Source: Microbispora oryzae
GTDB lineage: Bacteria > Actinomycetota > Actinomycetes > Streptosporangiales > Streptosporangiaceae
Assembly: GCF_017896165.1 (NCBI RefSeq)
Contig: NZ_JAFCNB010000018.1
Coordinates: forward strand, 1-64,000
Direction of reading: 5' to 3'
Length of the DNA: 64,000 nucleotides
Positions 7,172 through 15,979 of the stretch are shown in pieces (positions within the stretch are counted from its first letter, which is position 1; the number at the start of each line of letters is the position of its first letter). Position numbers and translations under genes: made by a program. The notes under the pieces are model-generated. The model was not told the origin of the DNA. It was given only the letters and a program-made list of their open reading frames with translations, and made no database searches.

Positions 7172-9454
7172 TCAGCGGTTGCCGAAGGGGGAGTTGGGGC
7201 CGGCGTTGAAGAAGTCGCCGGGCCCGCCGCCGTTGTCGCCGCCGTGCCCGCCGTTGTCGGGACCCGGTCCGCCGTCTCCGCCGCGACCGCCCTTGTCGTT
7301 CTTCGGCTTCGGCGGGGGAGCGCAGACGTGGGAGCAGCCGCCGAACCTCGACATGTCCGGCTTGACGAACGACGAGGGTTCGACGCCCTTGAGCGCTGAC
7401 AGGAAGGTCGCCTTCCAGATCGGGCCCGGGATGCTGGCGCCGAAGACCGAGCCGTACGACCGGCCACCGATGACGCGGTTGCTCAGCGGGTAGCGGACCG
7501 GGCCGCGCGGGTCGCCGAGGCTGACCGCGCCGGCCAGGTCGGGGGTGAAACCGGCGAACCAGACGGTGCGGGAGACGTCGCCCGTACCGGTCTTACCGGC
7601 CGCGTCCCTGCCGATGCCGCCGACCCCCGACATGGTGCCCTTGGTGAACACGCCCGACAGGATGCTCGTGGCCGCGTCGGCGACCTCGGCCTCGACGGCC
7701 TGCTTGCACTCGGGCTTGAACGAGGTCACCTTGTTGAAGCGGTCGGTGATCTCGGTGATGGCCATCGGCGTGCAGTACTTGCCGCGGGCCGCGAGGCCGG
7801 CGTACGCGCTGGCGACGGTCACCGGGTCCATCTCGTTGAAGCCGAGCGTGAACGGCTCGAACTCCTGGAGCTTGCCGCCGTCGGCGCGCTTGATGCCGAA
7901 GTCCTTGGCGGTCTTCACGACGTCGCAGAGGCCGACCCTCTGCTCAAGGGTGAGGAAGAAGGTGTTCACCGAGCCCCACGTGCCCGTCTGCAGGGTCAGG
8001 AACCCGCCGTGGCCCTCCGCGTTGTGCAGCGGGGTCTTGATGTCGCCGACGGAGTTGCCCTTGCAGTCCTTGAACGCGGAGTAGCTGGGCGCCGTGTAGG
8101 TGCTGCCGACGTTGAAGCCGTCGTTGAACTTGTAGCCTTCCTTCAGCGCCGTCACCAGGGTGAACATCTTGAAGGTCGATCCGGCCTGGAAGCCCGTACC
8201 GCCGCCGTGCAGGGCGTCGGCGACGATGTTGAACGACATCTCGTTCTTCTTGCGGTTCGACCCGAACTTCCGGCTGGACGCCATGGCCTTGATCGCCCCG
8301 GTGCCGGGCTCGATCAGGGCCTCGGAGGCCACCGGCTTGTCGGACGGGTGAACATACTTCTTGATCGCGTTCTCCGCGGCCTTCTGCGCCTTCCGGTCGA
8401 TGGTGGTCCTGATGGTCAGGCCGCCGCGGGCCAGGAAGTCCTCCCGGGCCTTGTCCGTCTTGCCGAACTGCGGGTCGTGCAGGATCTCATTGCGGACGTA
8501 GAGGCAGAAGTAGGGGAACTCGCTCTCCTCGCAGCCGCCGGGGATCGACTTGTCCTTGTAGCCGAGCTTCTTCGCCTTGGCCGCGGCGGCGTCGGCGGCC
8601 GTGACGATCCCGAGCTGCTGCATGCGGTCGATGACCACGTTGCGGCGGGCCAGGAGCCGGTCGCGGTACGACTTGCCGAGGTTGGGGTCGGTCGCGTTCG
8701 GGTCCTGTACGGCGCCCGCCAGCGTCGCCGCCTGCGAGAGGTTGAGCTCGGACGCGTGCTTGCCGAAGAACCGCTTGGCGGCGGCCTCGATGCCGTAGGC
8801 GCTGGCGCCGAAGTAGGCGATGTTGAGGTACCGGTTGAGGATCTCGTCCTTGCTGTAGCGCCGCTCGACGTCCATTGCGTAGCGGATCTCGTTGAGCTTC
8901 CGCGAGACCGTGGGGGCGATCGCCGCCTGCTTCTCGGCCTCCGTCTCGGCGCGGTTGAAGAGCACCTGCTTCACGTACTGCTGGGTGATCGACGATCCGC
9001 CCTGCGTCACGCCGCCCTTGGCGAGGTTGCGGACCAGCGCGCGGGCGGTGCCCTCGATGTCGAGCGGGCCGTGCTCGTAGAAGCGGAAGTCCTCGATCGC
9101 GACGATGGCCTTCCGCATGATCGGAGCGATCTTTTCGAGCGGCACGGACTCGCGGTTCTGGTAGTAGAACTGCGCGATCGGCTTGCCGTCGGCGTCGAGC
9201 AGCGTCGTCTTCTCCGGCAGCGGGGGTTCCTGCAGCGCCACCGGCGCGATGTGCAGCTCATTTATGCCGGCTTTGACCGTCACGCCGGCGCCGCCGATGG
9301 CGGGCAGGGCGATGGCCGCCACCAGCACTCCGGCCACGATCGCCGCCCCGATGAGGCGCACCAGACCCGCCGTACTGGACCCCAGTGATTTGCCGTGAGC
9401 TTGCACGAATCTAAGGGTACGTCGGATACGTGACTTCCCCGGCACCGCTTGCAC
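7172..9454 (-). CDS. class A penicillin-binding protein (GT51 + transpeptidase)
   Basis: A 760-aa bifunctional peptidoglycan synthase acting outside the membrane. A basic N-terminus is followed by a signal-anchor (about 31-55). The glycosyltransferase domain shows EDFRFYEHG near 121, GGSSITQQYVKQVLF, and the RRYSKDEILNRYLN segment. The transpeptidase domain has the SXXK serine in GSTFK near 427, SVN near 496 and KTGTG near 620. The C-terminus is a Gly/Asp/Asn/Pro-rich tail (about 715-760), likely disordered. It corresponds to ponA2 of mycobacteria, which likewise stands next to a whiB gene. It is divergent from wblA across about 210 bases. No PASTA domain is evident. Confidence 0.96.
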   Translation of the reverse strand: MQAVPGKSRIRRTLRFVQAHGKSLGSSTAGLVRLIGAAIVAGVLVAAIALPAIGGAGVTVKAGINELHIAPVALQEPPLPEKTTLLDADGKPIAQFYYQNRESVPLEKIAPIMRKAIVAIEDFRFYEHGPLDIEGTARALVRNLAKGGVTQGGSSITQQYVKQVLFNRAETEAEKQAAIAPTVSRKLNEIRYAMDVERRYSKDEILNRYLNIAYFGASAYGIEAAAKRFFGKHASELNLSQAATLAGAVQDPNATDPNLGKSYRDRLLARRNVVIDRMQQLGIVTAADAAAAKAKKLGYKDKSIPGGCEESEFPYFCLYVRNEILHDPQFGKTDKAREDFLARGGLTIRTTIDRKAQKAAENAIKKYVHPSDKPVASEALIEPGTGAIKAMASSRKFGSNRKKNEMSFNIVADALHGGGTGFQAGSTFKMFTLVTALKEGYKFNDGFNVGSTYTAPSYSAFKDCKGNSVGDIKTPLHNAEGHGGFLTLQTGTWGSVNTFFLTLEQRVGLCDVVKTAKDFGIKRADGGKLQEFEPFTLGFNEMDPVTVASAYAGLAARGKYCTPMAITEITDRFNKVTSFKPECKQAVEAEVADAATSILSGVFTKGTMSGVGGIGRDAAGKTGTGDVSRTVWFAGFTPDLAGAVSLGDPRGPVRYPLSNRVIGGRSYGSVFGASIPGPIWKATFLSALKGVEPSSFVKPDMSRFGGCSHVCAPPPKPKNDKGGRGGDGGPGPDNGGHGGDNGGGPGDFFNAGPNSPFGNR

Positions 9455-9664
9455 GGCGGGGGATTACCCGTGCGAGGGGGGGACTAGTCATTCCCGGCCA
9501 CATGGCCTGACATGACCATGCACGAATTTGGTCCCCCCGGGGTATGTCGGTTCGATCGTTTCGTTGCGTACGTTCTCCTCTGCGGCTACTGCAACCAGGA
9601 GGCCCGACGCCCGCGCCCGTCGGCCGAAACGACGACTGACCACCTAAGGGGAGTGGGGTCGAAC
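9455..9664. promoter_or_regulatory. divergent promoter region of PBP and wblA
   Basis: 210 bases between two divergent starts. A long-range inverted repeat, GGGGGGAC at 9477-9484 with GTCCCCCC at 9531-9538, could fold in the wblA leader; the 46-base loop makes this weak. The untranslated stretch before the wblA start resembles the long leaders reported for wblA in streptomycetes. I could not fix promoter hexamers. Confidence 0.4.
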
Positions 9665-9961
9665 ATGTGGATCACGGATTGGACCTCCCGTGCCGCCTGC
9701 CGGGGTGCGGATCCTGACGCACTCTTCGTGCAAGGCGCCGCTCAGAACCGGGCGAAGCTCATCTGCCGGGGATGCCCTGTCCGTACGGAGTGCCTGGCCG
9801 ACGCGCTGGACAACCGAATCGAGTTCGGCGTGTGGGGCGGGATGACGGAGAGGGAACGCCGCGCGCTGCTCAGGCGCCGGCCCGATGTGGAGTCATGGCG
9901 CGACCTGCTTGAGTCGGCCAAGGAAGAGTACGAGCGCACGAACGAGCTGATCGCCGGCTGA
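9665..9961 (+). CDS. wblA: WhiB-family iron-sulfur regulator WblA (WhiB4-like)
   Basis: A 98-aa transcription regulator that binds a [4Fe-4S] cluster through four cysteines, C12, C34, C37 and C43, followed by the GVWGG turn (55-59) that contacts the sigma factor and a basic C-terminal helix (RERRALLRRRP) for DNA binding. The ATG at 9665 was chosen over an upstream in-frame start because it gives the compact family N-terminus (MWITDW). In streptomycetes WblA controls development, antibiotic production and redox stress. The flanking PBP and ArsA-type ATPase genes are the same as around wblA of Streptomyces and whiB4 of mycobacteria, and this supports the orthology. Confidence 0.95.
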   Translation: MWITDWTSRAACRGADPDALFVQGAAQNRAKLICRGCPVRTECLADALDNRIEFGVWGGMTERERRALLRRRPDVESWRDLLESAKEEYERTNELIAG

Positions 9962-10101
9962 GCCGGTGGCTCGTGTGGAGTGAGCGTCGCCCGCGTCCCA
10001 CCTCGCCGCCGCATCAGGCGGTGGGGCGGGCCTCCCTCCAACCCCGGGCGACACGCTCGAACGGCCGCGCGGCATGCGCGTGTCCGGCGAGCCGGTGAAG
10101 G

Positions 10102-10159
10102 CAGGCCGGTAGAGGCCGGCCTGTATGGCGGGCCTTATGGCAGGCCTTATGGCAGGCAT
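10102..10159. repeat. hairpin and three 12-bp repeats after wblA
   Basis: Intergenic between wblA and the converging ArsA-like gene. An 8-bp perfect stem (10102-10109 with 10116-10123, CAGGCCGG) may terminate transcription. It runs into three near-identical 12-base units, TATGGCRGGCMT, at 10124-10159. The unit is noncoding here. Confidence 0.7.
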
Positions 10160-10177
10160 GGCCCGTAAGGCTGCCCG

Positions 10178-11332
10178 TCAGGCGGTTCTGCGCGCCAGAG
10201 CCGACGACGCGAGGAGCCGTCCGATCTGGCGGAGCCCCGTCAGGTCGTGCACGTCCTCGGGCATCGCGAGCACCTGGGCGACCGGGACCGTGGGATGCGC
10301 CGAGGTGAAGTGCTCCCGCTGACGCTGTTCCCGGGCGGCGAGGCGCATGCGGTCGGCGTGCAGCCGCAGCACCGCCGCGGTGAGCTGGTGCTCGCCGCGG
10401 GCTTCGAGGTCTTCGGCGGCGGCCCAGCTCCGGGTCGCCGACAGCCCCGGCGCCGGCGACGTGTGCACCCGGTTGACGACGACCCCGGCCAGCGGCATGC
10501 GCTCCTCGGCCAGCCGTTCGACGAAGTAGGACGCCTCGCGCATGGCGTCGCGCTCGGGCGCGGCGACCACCAGGAAGGCCGTGCCCTGGGCCTGGAGGAG
10601 CTGGTAGGTGTGCTCGGCACGCTGCCGGAAGCCGCCGAAGACGGCATCGAGGGCGGAGACGAACATCTGGATGTCCCGGAGCACCTGCGCTCCGATGATC
10701 TTGGTGAGAATGCCGGCGACCATGCCGAACCCGGCGTTCAGCAACTTGAACGCGCTGCGCCCGCCGGCCTTCGCGGGGGCGGTGAGGATGCGGATCAGCT
10801 TCCCGTCGAGGAACCGCCCGAGCCGTTCCGGCGCGTCGAGGAAGTCCAGGGCCGACCGTGAGGGCGGGGTGTCCACCACGATCAGGTCCCACTCGTTCGA
10901 GCGGCGCAGCTGTCCCAGCTTCTCCATCGCCATGTATTCCTGCGTGCCGGAGAAGCTCGACGACAGCGACTGGTAGAAGGGGTTCGTCAGGATCTGCCGG
11001 GCCCGTTCCGGATCGGCGTGGGCCTCGATGATCTCGTCGAAGGTCCGCTTCATGTCGAGCATCATGGCGTGCAGCTCCCCGCCGGACCCGCCGACGCCCT
11101 CGACCCTGCGGGGGGTGTTGTCGAGCTCGGTCAGGCCCATGGCCTGGGCCAGTCGCTTGGCGGGGTCGACGGTCAGCACCACGACCGACCGGCCGCGCTC
11201 GGCAGCCCGCAGCCCGAGGGCGGCGGCCGTCGTGGTCTTGCCGACGCCGCCGGAGCCGCAGCACACGATGATGCGCGTGCCGGGATCGTCCAGGATCGCG
11301 TCGATGTCCAACGCGGGCGCGGTCCGGCTCAC
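10178..11332 (-). CDS. ArsA/Get3-like ATPase, second of pair
   Basis: A 384-aa P-loop ATPase of the ArsA/Get3 family. The deviant Walker A, GSGGVGKTTTAA, starts near residue 26, the switch region DTPPSRSALDF is near 158, and a helical insert follows. The C-terminal part includes SALDAVFGGFRQR and is rich in basic helices. It matches Rv3680 of mycobacteria in position and sequence character. The paired ATPases there have been linked to metabolic and antibiotic tolerance rather than arsenite export. It lies 58 bases downstream of its partner ATPase gene, presumably one operon. GTG start. Confidence 0.9.
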   Translation of the reverse strand: MSRTAPALDIDAILDDPGTRIIVCCGSGGVGKTTTAAALGLRAAERGRSVVVLTVDPAKRLAQAMGLTELDNTPRRVEGVGGSGGELHAMMLDMKRTFDEIIEAHADPERARQILTNPFYQSLSSSFSGTQEYMAMEKLGQLRRSNEWDLIVVDTPPSRSALDFLDAPERLGRFLDGKLIRILTAPAKAGGRSAFKLLNAGFGMVAGILTKIIGAQVLRDIQMFVSALDAVFGGFRQRAEHTYQLLQAQGTAFLVVAAPERDAMREASYFVERLAEERMPLAGVVVNRVHTSPAPGLSATRSWAAAEDLEARGEHQLTAAVLRLHADRMRLAAREQRQREHFTSAHPTVPVAQVLAMPEDVHDLTGLRQIGRLLASSALARRTA

Positions 11333-11390
11333 GGGATCAGCCCTTCCGGTACGACGTCAGACGTCGGGTACGACGGGACGGGGGCGGCGC

Positions 11391-12443
11391 TCATGCGGCC
11401 CCCTGGGCGCGCATCGTCTCGGCCAGCTCGTAGAGCCCGGCCAGGTCGGCCCCCTCGGTCAGCAACGGCAGGTCGTACTGCGGCACGAGAGTCGTCTCCA
11501 GTTCGGCGCGCTCGCGTTTCTCCAGCTCCGCGCGGCGGGCGTGCTCGCCGACCTCCTGGGCGAGCGCCTTGGCGAAGGCCGAGGCGTCGACGCCGTCGGC
11601 GAGCCCGGCGGCTTTCAGCCCCAGCGCGATCTCGGCCTGGTCGAGCCTGCCGTCGTAGGCGGCGTCGAGCGCCGGCCCGGGCAGGCCCTCCGCGCGGACC
11701 ATGTTGACGAAGACGCCGCCGACCGGGAGCCCGGCCTCGCGGAGCTCGGCGATGCCGTCCAGGGTCTCCTGGACCGGCATCTCCTCCAGCAGCGTCACGA
11801 AGTGGACGGCGGTCTCCGGGGAGGCGAGGACGCCGCGCACCAGCTCGGCGTGGTTCTTCACCGGTCCCATCCGGGCCAGCCCCACGACCTCCTGGGTGAC
11901 GTTCAGGAATCGGACGATCCGGCCGGTCGGCGGCGCGTCCATGACCACCGCGTCGTACGCCCTGCCCCCGGATCTGTCGCGCCGCCGCACGGCCTCGCTG
12001 GTCTTCCCGGTGACGAGCACGTCGCGCAGACCGGGCGCGATCGTGGTGGCGAAGTCGACGACACCCATCTTGGTGAGGGCCTTGCCCATGCGCTTCATGC
12101 CGTAGAACATCTCGAGGTAGTCGAGCATGGCCTCTTCGGGGTCGATCGCGAGCGCGTACACGTCGCCGCCGTCGGGCGCCACCGCGATCTTGCGCTCCTC
12201 GTACGGCAGCGGCGGCAGGTCGAAGACCTGCGCGATGCCCTGCCGGCCCTCCACCTCGACCAGCAGGACCTTGCGGCCGCCCGCGGCGAGCGCCAGCGCG
12301 AGCGCGGCGGCCACCGTGGTCTTCCCGGTGCCGCCCTTGCCGCTGACGATGTGCAGCCGGACGCCGTCCCAGTCGGTGTCGCGCGCGCCCGGCCGAGCTC
12401 TGCCTGTCTGGTCCCGTTCGCCCACGACTGGAAGGCTACCCAA
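11391..12443 (-). CDS. ArsA/Get3-like ATPase, first of pair
   Basis: A P-loop ATPase of up to 350 aa with signature lysine motif SGKGGTGKTTVAAALA near residue 34. It is followed by LLVEVEGRQGIAQVFDLPPLPYEERKIA split over two stretches, a DAPPTGR switch near 185 and a C-terminal LPLLTEGADLAGLYEL. It closely resembles Rv3679. The two proteins probably form a heteromeric ATPase. The start is uncertain: the longest frame begins with TTG at 12443, and a GTG six codons in (12425) is also possible. Neither has a good ribosome-binding site. It is divergent from the slipin gene. Confidence 0.88.
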   Translation of the reverse strand: MGSLPVVGERDQTGRARPGARDTDWDGVRLHIVSGKGGTGKTTVAAALALALAAGGRKVLLVEVEGRQGIAQVFDLPPLPYEERKIAVAPDGGDVYALAIDPEEAMLDYLEMFYGMKRMGKALTKMGVVDFATTIAPGLRDVLVTGKTSEAVRRRDRSGGRAYDAVVMDAPPTGRIVRFLNVTQEVVGLARMGPVKNHAELVRGVLASPETAVHFVTLLEEMPVQETLDGIAELREAGLPVGGVFVNMVRAEGLPGPALDAAYDGRLDQAEIALGLKAAGLADGVDASAFAKALAQEVGEHARRAELEKRERAELETTLVPQYDLPLLTEGADLAGLYELAETMRAQGAA

Positions 12444-12589
12444 CGGTTACGTGCGGATTCGCGAGGGTTGCCGTCCGGGAACCGGGAGGTACGGCTCGCG
12501 CGTCGATTGGGTAAGGATTCGGCCAGGATCACTTCTGGTTCGTCCCCGGGCCGGGTCGGACCGCTCAGTCGGCAAAGGAGGTACCGGCC

Positions 12590-13525
12590 ATGGAGTCGGT
12601 GCTGTTGGCGTTCATCGTCGTAGTGGGTTTCCTCCTGCTCGTCGCCCTGGCCCGGGGCGTGCGCGTCGTCCAGCAGTTCGAGACCGGGATCGTCTTCCGG
12701 CTCGGCCGGATCCAGTCCGAGATCCGGGGGCCGGGAATGCACCTGATAGTCCCGATCGTCGATCGCATGCAAAAGGTCAACATGCAGATCGTCACGATGG
12801 GCGTCCCGGCGCAGGAGGGCATCACCCGCGACAATGTTTCGGTCCGCGTCGACGCGGTCGTCTACTTCCGCGTCATCGACCCGATCAAGGCCGTCGTGAA
12901 CGTGCAGAACTATCTCTTCGCGGTCTCGCAGGTGGCCCAGACCTCGTTGCGGTCCGTGATCGGCCAGTCGGAGCTCGACCAGCTCCTGTCCGACAGAGAC
13001 TCGTTGAACTCCCAGCTCAAGGCCGTGATCGACGAGCCGACCGAGGGGCCGTGGGGCATCCGCATCGAACGCGTGGAGATCAAGGACGTCGCCCTCCCCG
13101 AGGGCATGAAGCGGTCGATGTCGCGGCAGGCTGAGGCCGAGCGGGAGCGGCGCGCCCGCATCATCACCGCGGACGGCGAGTTCCAGGCGTCCAAGCGCCT
13201 GGCGGCGGCGGCCCGGCAGATGTCGTCCGACCCGTCCGCGCTCCAGCTGCGCATGCTGCAGACCGTCGTCGAGGTCGCGGCGGAGAAGAACAGCACCCTG
13301 GTCATGCCGCTGCCCGTCGAGCTGCTGCGGTTCTTCGACCGGATGGCCCCGGCGGAGCAGCCGCCCGCCGCCGCCCCGCAGGAGGAGGAGCCGGAGCCGG
13401 CGGACGGGACGCTCGACGACCTGCCCGCCCTCGACGCCCCGGCCGACCTGCCGTCCGCGCCCGCCGACGGTTCCGTACGGCAACCGAGCCCGCGGATCGG
13501 CGGAGGCGACGGCGGCACCCCCTGA
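12590..13525 (+). CDS. slipin, SPFH/Band 7 membrane protein
   Basis: A 311-aa stomatin-like protein that scaffolds membrane microdomains. An N-terminal membrane helix (about 4-22) is followed by the SPFH core (RVVQQFETGIVFRLGR, then GPGMHLIVPIVDRM) and a coiled-coil region (QAEAERERRARIITADGE). A C-terminal Pro/Glu/Ala-rich tail of about 50 residues is probably disordered. The start is fixed by a strong AAAGGAGGT 8 bases upstream. It begins a plus-strand run with the DUF4177 and RidA genes. No NfeD partner gene is adjacent. Confidence 0.92.
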   Translation: MESVLLAFIVVVGFLLLVALARGVRVVQQFETGIVFRLGRIQSEIRGPGMHLIVPIVDRMQKVNMQIVTMGVPAQEGITRDNVSVRVDAVVYFRVIDPIKAVVNVQNYLFAVSQVAQTSLRSVIGQSELDQLLSDRDSLNSQLKAVIDEPTEGPWGIRIERVEIKDVALPEGMKRSMSRQAEAERERRARIITADGEFQASKRLAAAARQMSSDPSALQLRMLQTVVEVAAEKNSTLVMPLPVELLRFFDRMAPAEQPPAAAPQEEEPEPADGTLDDLPALDAPADLPSAPADGSVRQPSPRIGGGDGGTP

Positions 13526-13545
13526 CCGATCGATAGCCTTTGCCC

Positions 13546-13698
13546 ATGACCAAGTGGGAATACGTCACCGTGCCGCTGCTGACGCACGCCACCAAGCAGA
13601 TCCTGGACAACTGGGGAGAGGACGGGTGGGAGCTGGTCTCCGTCATTCCCGGGCCGAACCCCGAGCAACTGGTCGCCTACATGAAGCGGGCCAAGTGA
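13546..13698 (+). CDS. DUF4177 small protein
   Basis: A 50-aa protein starting MTKWEYVTVPLL and containing the DUF4177 pattern W-E-Y...L..W...GWELV (LDNWGEDGWELVSVI). It corresponds to Rv3678A in mycobacteria, which sits at the same place beside the RidA gene. Function unknown. The stop overlaps the RidA start (TGATG), so the two are translationally coupled. It is too short for many gene finders. Confidence 0.88.
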   Translation: MTKWEYVTVPLLTHATKQILDNWGEDGWELVSVIPGPNPEQLVAYMKRAK

Positions 13699-14159
13699 TG
13701 GCGACCCCGGAGGAGCGGCTCGCCGCTCTCGGGCTGAGCCTGCCCGAGGTCCCGGCCCCCGTGGCCGCGTACGTGCCGGCGGTGCGCACCGGCGCTCATG
13801 TCTACACGTCGGGTCAGCTTCCGACGGTGGAGGGCAAGCTCGCGGTCACCGGGAAGGTGGGCGCCGAGGTCTCCGCCGAGGAGGCGTACGACCTGGCCCG
13901 GATCTGCGCCCTCAACGCGCTGGCCGCGATCGCGTCGGTGACCGGCGACCTGTCGGCCGTCGTCCGCATCGTGAAGGTCGTCGCCTTCGTCGCGAGCGCC
14001 CCGGACTTCACCGGACAGCCTCAGGTCGTGAACGGCGCGAGTGAGCTGCTCGGCGAGGTGTTCGGCGATGCGGGCAAGCACGCCAGAAGCGCCGTCGGGG
14101 TGGCCGCCCTGCCGCTGGGCGCTCCCGTCGAGGTGGAGATCCTCGCCGAGGTCCGCTGA
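13698..14159 (+). CDS. RidA family reactive imine deaminase
   Basis: A 153-aa RidA/YjgF/UK114 protein. Members hydrolyse reactive enamines and imines released by pyridoxal phosphate enzymes. Family-like features include VYTSGQLPTVEGKL near residue 35, ALNALAAIASVTGDLSAVVR in the middle, and a C-terminal VEVEILAEVR strand. The active-site arginine usual near the C-terminal third is replaced by the HARSAVGVAALPLGAPVE context, where R133 is a candidate. The start overlaps the DUF4177 stop. Confidence 0.92.
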   Translation: MATPEERLAALGLSLPEVPAPVAAYVPAVRTGAHVYTSGQLPTVEGKLAVTGKVGAEVSAEEAYDLARICALNALAAIASVTGDLSAVVRIVKVVAFVASAPDFTGQPQVVNGASELLGEVFGDAGKHARSAVGVAALPLGAPVEVEILAEVR

Positions 14160-14166
14160 CGTCACC

Positions 14167-14206
14167 GCTCCCTCACGGTGTGCCCGCTCCGGGCGCGTGA
14201 GGGAGC
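14167..14206 (+). terminator. terminator after ridA
   Basis: Perfect 10-bp stem GCTCCCTCAC (14167-14176) with GTGAGGGAGC (14197-14206), 20-base loop, starting 7 bases past the RidA stop. Confidence 0.75.
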
Positions 14207-14230
14207 ACGAGGCTCGGAACTGGAGGCCCG

Positions 14231-15121
14231 ATGGGGATTCCGCTGCCGGGACACCTCGCGGACCGGGCCCGGGCGATGGCCGCGGGCGAGATCGTCGCGG
14301 TGCCGGCGCGTGACGCCGCCACCGTGGTGCTGCTGCGCGACGATCCGCTGGAGGTGTATCTCCTCGAACGCGCGGCCACGATGGCCTTCGCGGCGGGCGT
14401 GCACGTCTTTCCCGGCGGCTCGGTCGACCCGCGCGACGCGGATCACGCCGTCGCCTGGGCGGGTCCCCCGGCCGCCGAGTGGGCCGAGATCTTCCACGTC
14501 GACGAGCGGACGGCCCGTGGCCTGGTCTGCGCCGCCGTACGGGAGACGTTCGAGGAGTCGGGTGTGCTGCTGGCCGGCGCCGACGACGGAACCGTGGTCG
14601 GCGACACCACCGGGGACGACTGGGAGGCCGACCGGCTCGCGCTGGTCGGCGGCACCTTGTCGCTGGCCGGCTTCCTCGCCGGGCGCGGCCTGGTGCTGCG
14701 GTCCGACCTGCTCAGGCCGTGGGCCCACTGGATCACCCCGGCGGTCGAGACCCGGCGGTTCGACACCCGCTTCTTCGTGGCGGCCCTCCCGCCCGGGCAG
14801 CGGACGCGGGACGTCGGCGGCGAGGCGGCCGGGGTCGCCTGGATGCGGCCCGCGGACGCCCTGGCCGGCGCGGCGGCCGGGCAACTGGGCCTCATGGCGC
14901 CGACCCTGAACACGTTGACCGAGATCGGGGCCTTCGAGAGGATCGACGAGGTGTTCGCCGCCGAACGGACGATCATGACGGTGCTGCCCGCGGCCGTCGA
15001 GGTCGACGGGCGGATGGTGCTGACGGTTCCCGGCCTCGACTACCGCTCGGCAGTGCGGGGCGGCTCCGGGCGGAGCGCTGGAGGAGACGTGACGAACGAC
15101 CCGGTGCGAGGGATCCGATGA
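14231..15121 (+). CDS. NUDIX hydrolase, NUDT19-like with interrupted box
   Basis: A 296-aa NUDIX protein. The N-terminal part of the box is HVFPGGSVDPRD (about 58-69), and the catalytic helix AAVRETFEESGVLL comes only at about 99-112. This means an insertion of roughly 25 residues splits the Nudix box, as in the NUDT19/RP2 group of CoA-type diphosphatases. Substrate is inferred to be a nucleoside diphosphate derivative or CoA ester. Its stop overlaps the MBL gene start in ATGA. Confidence 0.88.
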   Translation: MGIPLPGHLADRARAMAAGEIVAVPARDAATVVLLRDDPLEVYLLERAATMAFAAGVHVFPGGSVDPRDADHAVAWAGPPAAEWAEIFHVDERTARGLVCAAVRETFEESGVLLAGADDGTVVGDTTGDDWEADRLALVGGTLSLAGFLAGRGLVLRSDLLRPWAHWITPAVETRRFDTRFFVAALPPGQRTRDVGGEAAGVAWMRPADALAGAAAGQLGLMAPTLNTLTEIGAFERIDEVFAAERTIMTVLPAAVEVDGRMVLTVPGLDYRSAVRGGSGRSAGGDVTNDPVRGIR

Positions 15122-15918
15122 GCGGGCTGCGCATCCCCGTGGACGGCGCCGGCGGCCCCGACGGTCAGGGTACGGCGAGTGCGGTGGCCGTCCTGGCGCC
15201 CAACCCGTCGCCCATGACCCTCGACGGCACCAACACCTGGGTGATCGGGCTCGGCGAGTCCGTCCTGGTGGTCGACCCCGGTCCGGACGACGAGGGGCAT
15301 CTCAAGCGGGTGGCCGCGTCGCTGGCCGGCCGACGGGTGGCGGCCGTCCTGCTCACCCACGGCCACGAGGACCACAGCGCGGGGGCGGCCACGTTCGCCG
15401 GGATGGCCGGTGCGCCGGTCCGGGCGCTCGACCCGCGCCACCGCCTGGGCGACGAGGGGCTCGGCGACGGGGACGTGATCGTGGCGGGCGACACCGAGGT
15501 CAGAGTCGTCGCCACCCCCGGTCACTCGTTCGACTCGCTGTGCCTCTGGCTGCCGGCCGACCGGGCCATGCTCACCGGCGACACGATCCTCGGGCGCGGG
15601 ACGACGTTGATCGCCCCCGACGGCGACCTGGGCGACTACCTGCGCAGCCTGGACCGGCTGCGGGCGAGCGCGGAGATCCTAGAGGCGGAGGCGCTGCTGC
15701 CGGGCCACGGACCGGTGCTGCCCGACCCCGTCGGCGTGCTCGACGCCTACATCGCGCACCGCAGGGAGCGCCTGGAGCAGATCAGGGAGGCGATCCGGCG
15801 TGGGGCGAGGGACGCTCGGGAGATCGTCGAGATGGTCTACGCGGGGGTCGACAGATCACTGTGGCCGGCCGCGGAGATGTCGGTGGCGGCGCAGCTCAAC
15901 TACCTCAAGACACTCTGA
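15118..15918 (+). CDS. MBL-fold hydrolase
   Basis: A 266-aa metallo-beta-lactamase-fold protein. It contains the zinc motif THGHEDHSAG (about 80-89), ATPGHSFDSLCLW near 134, a LTGDTILG metal-bridging aspartate near 156, and LLPGHGP near 198. This is the LACTB2-like layout with a C-terminal helical domain (YIAHRRERLEQI and onward). It corresponds to Rv3677c. Substrate unknown; LACTB2 relatives are nucleases or thioesterases. The start overlaps the upstream NUDIX stop (ATGA). Confidence 0.9.
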   Translation: MSGLRIPVDGAGGPDGQGTASAVAVLAPNPSPMTLDGTNTWVIGLGESVLVVDPGPDDEGHLKRVAASLAGRRVAAVLLTHGHEDHSAGAATFAGMAGAPVRALDPRHRLGDEGLGDGDVIVAGDTEVRVVATPGHSFDSLCLWLPADRAMLTGDTILGRGTTLIAPDGDLGDYLRSLDRLRASAEILEAEALLPGHGPVLPDPVGVLDAYIAHRRERLEQIREAIRRGARDAREIVEMVYAGVDRSLWPAAEMSVAAQLNYLKTL

Positions 15919-15979
15919 CCGTGCCGGGGCGCGCCAGGCGGGACGCGCGGCCGGACCGTTCCCGGCATCGGCCCGGTGA